A stretch of DNA of 7,554 nucleotides, from contig JAEDFX010000103.1 of NCBI GenBank assembly GCA_016297805.1, positions 1 to 7,554 of the forward strand. Direction: 5' to 3'. The position numbers and the translations under genes were made by a program. Below the pieces are notes generated by a model that ran no database searches, was not told the origin of the DNA, and saw only the letters and a list, made by a program, of their open reading frames with translations. Below are positions 6,097-7,554 of this stretch, in pieces. Numbering within the stretch: the first letter of the stretch is position 1; every line of letters begins with the position of its first letter. This stretch comes from Treponema sp. Lineage in GTDB: Bacteria; Spirochaetota; Spirochaetia; Treponematales; Treponemataceae.

Positions 6097-7458
6097 ATGA
6101 GTGCAGAAATAAAAAAAGCAAATCGTGGCTCGCTGACAATGATGCAGCTGGTCCTTCCACTTGTTGCAGAAAACTTCTTCAGAACACTAGTTTCATCAAT
6201 CGATACATTTATGCTCAGTTCCTACTCTGGAAACGCAGTTGCTGGAGTAGGATTGGTTTCTCAATGGGTTTTCTTCATTCAGGTTTTATTCAATGTAATC
6301 TGTATTGGTTCTGGAATTGTTCTGGCTCAGTATCTTGGTGCAAAAAAAAGCAATGAAGAATTAAATCATATTGCAAAAGCAGGTTTCTCAATGACTATTG
6401 TTGCTGCACTTGCTTTTATGATTATTATTCTCATAATCACAGGACCACTTTTAGGTGCGTATACTCTTGAACAGGAAGTTCGTGACACCGCTTACAGCTA
6501 CTTTATCATTTATGGAGGAATTGGAGTTCCAATTACAGCTATAAGCATGTTTCAGACTCGTATTCTCCAGACATACAGTTACACAAAACAGACCTTACTC
6601 ATCACTATCATCGTAAATATTCTGAATGTTATTGGTAATATTGTAGCCATTTACGGTATTCCAGTTCTTGGTATTCCAGCAACTGGTGCAGCTGGTGTTG
6701 CAGGAGCTTCTGTATTCGCTACATTTGTGGGAAATATCATTATGTTCTTTATGATTCGTAACCGTAAAGACATACAGTTTAAGATTTTCAAAGCTCCAAA
6801 GGTTCCTAAGAATGTTTACAAGCTGATTCTTTCTATTGGAATTCCTACTGCCGGTGAAAATCTTTCTTATAATGTAGCCCAGATAGTTATTATGGCAATG
6901 ATTACTTCCATGGGAACTTATGCTATGCAATCTCAGGTTTACACTCAGACAATTGTTCGCTTTGTATTTGCGATTGCTTCTGCTACAGGTTCTGCTGTTC
7001 AGATTAAAGTCGGATACTATGTTGGTGCCAACAAAAAAGATATTGCTCACAAAAAGGTTTTCAAATATTCACTGGTAGCGACATCTTGTTCTATGATTTT
7101 GATTTTACTGGTTAACCTTATAAAATCACCAATTGTTGGCTTCTTCACTTCTGATCCAGCAGTTTTTGAACTTACAAAACAACTTCTGATTTTTTCAATC
7201 TACATTGAATTTGGACGCTCATTGAACCTTGTCTACGTAGGTGCCTTGAAAGGTGCCGGTGATGTAAAATTTCCAGTTTTCTACGGAATGCTTTCTATGT
7301 GGGGAATTATGGTTTTCCTCAGCTGGTTCCTTGGTATTCAGTTAGGACTGGGAATCATTGGTTGCTGGCTTGGAATTGGCACAGATGAAACTACCCGCGG
7401 AATTGTAATGTTCTTCCGCTGGAAAGGTAAACGCTGGCAGAAGAAATCACTGGTTTAA
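6097..7458 (+). CDS. MATE family multidrug/toxin efflux transporter (second, divergent copy)
   Basis: This 453-residue inner-membrane protein belongs to the same MATE superfamily as the preceding gene but to a different subgroup. Repeat 1 begins near residue 16 (QLVLPLVAENFFRT, then SIDTFMLSSYSGNAVAG with acidic D36 in helix 1). Repeat 2 begins near 245 (LSIGIPTAGENLSYN). GALKGAGDVKFP at 382-393 is the late signature, and the C-terminal TDETTRGIVMFFRWKGKRW with a basic tail is typical. The start is well supported: AGAGG (6087-6091) lies 5 nt before the ATG. By-eye comparison with the first MATE protein shows only family-level similarity, so a recent tandem duplication is unlikely. No terminator is visible after the stop, and the end overlaps a probable convergent gene. 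A long antisense frame at 6595-7050 is low-complexity Asn/Ser-rich and is a shadow. Confidence 0.93.
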   Translation: MSAEIKKANRGSLTMMQLVLPLVAENFFRTLVSSIDTFMLSSYSGNAVAGVGLVSQWVFFIQVLFNVICIGSGIVLAQYLGAKKSNEELNHIAKAGFSMTIVAALAFMIIILIITGPLLGAYTLEQEVRDTAYSYFIIYGGIGVPITAISMFQTRILQTYSYTKQTLLITIIVNILNVIGNIVAIYGIPVLGIPATGAAGVAGASVFATFVGNIIMFFMIRNRKDIQFKIFKAPKVPKNVYKLILSIGIPTAGENLSYNVAQIVIMAMITSMGTYAMQSQVYTQTIVRFVFAIASATGSAVQIKVGYYVGANKKDIAHKKVFKYSLVATSCSMILILLVNLIKSPIVGFFTSDPAVFELTKQLLIFSIYIEFGRSLNLVYVGALKGAGDVKFPVFYGMLSMWGIMVFLSWFLGIQLGLGIIGCWLGIGTDETTRGIVMFFRWKGKRWQKKSLV

Positions 7459-7554
7459 TGTGCTTTGACACATACCAATAATCCACTTTAACTTTTGAAT
7501 GGTCTTTGGAAGAATATCTCTGATTAACTCTGTTTCGTGATTATCTGGGGAAAT
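7447..7554 (-). CDS. Possible C-terminal end of a convergent gene (runs off right edge)
   Basis: Reading minus from the window edge, one frame stays open for 35 codons to a TGA at 7449-7447. The other two minus frames close within about ten codons, and the plus strand shows no comparable frame here. The visible peptide starts ISPDNHETELIRDILPKT and ends with a mixed helical-looking tail; I do not recognise the family. Its stop would lie 12 bp inside the second MATE gene, a common tail-to-tail arrangement that also fits the lack of a terminator between them. An open stretch of this length can occur by chance in about one case in five to ten, so this remains tentative. Confidence 0.35.
   Translation of the reverse strand: MSPDNHETELIRDILPKTIQKLKWIIGMCQSTLNQ

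Noticed and set aside
6595..7050. 151-codon antisense open frame in the second MATE gene
   Set aside because: Its translation is rich in Asn, Ser and Lys without domain-like pattern, as expected from antisense reading of a hydrophobic AT-rich gene.

Overview
The window is AT-rich (roughly 35-40 % GC by eye) and has standard bacterial signals. Codon use, the gene families and the many small intergenic palindromes fit a host-associated Treponema-like spirochaete. A low-GC Firmicute cannot be excluded from this sequence alone, and no phylogenetic marker is present, so the assignment is tentative.

Layout. The left quarter (1-1790, minus strand) is the N-terminal part of the glutamate synthase large subunit, which runs off the left edge. 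Its leader holds a good sigma-70-type promoter, a cluster of TTAG/CTAA dyads over that promoter, and a terminator-like hairpin with a U-tract between promoter and start codon, so transcription attenuation is likely. A gene-free divergent intergenic region of about 690 bp (1791-2482) follows. It contains a 40-bp tandem repeat array (1991-2220) with an exact internal 80-bp duplication, a plausible rightward promoter (2240-2268), and a run of short perfect hairpins (2329-2440) that would form a structured 5' leader for the next gene.

The plus-strand block begins with a YhhQ-type queuosine-precursor transporter (2483-3178). After 44 bp comes a membrane-anchored diguanylate cyclase with intact GGDEF and I-site motifs (to 4605), whose start region lies inside a 15-bp perfect inverted repeat. 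One base later begins a MATE-family transporter (4607-5992). A second, clearly different MATE transporter (6097-7458) follows after 104 bp with its own strong ribosome binding site. The right edge probably carries the C-terminal end of a convergent minus-strand gene that overlaps the second MATE gene by 12 bp.

How the genes work together. The transporter, cyclase and first MATE gene are spaced like an operon. No shared pathway is evident beyond a possible link between c-di-GMP signalling and an exporter. The coding content is ordinary. What deserves attention is non-coding: the 40-bp array, whose copies vary in a way that keeps a plus-strand RNA hairpin paired; the glutamate synthase attenuator with a second interleaved helix; and the cyclase start region inside a hairpin.
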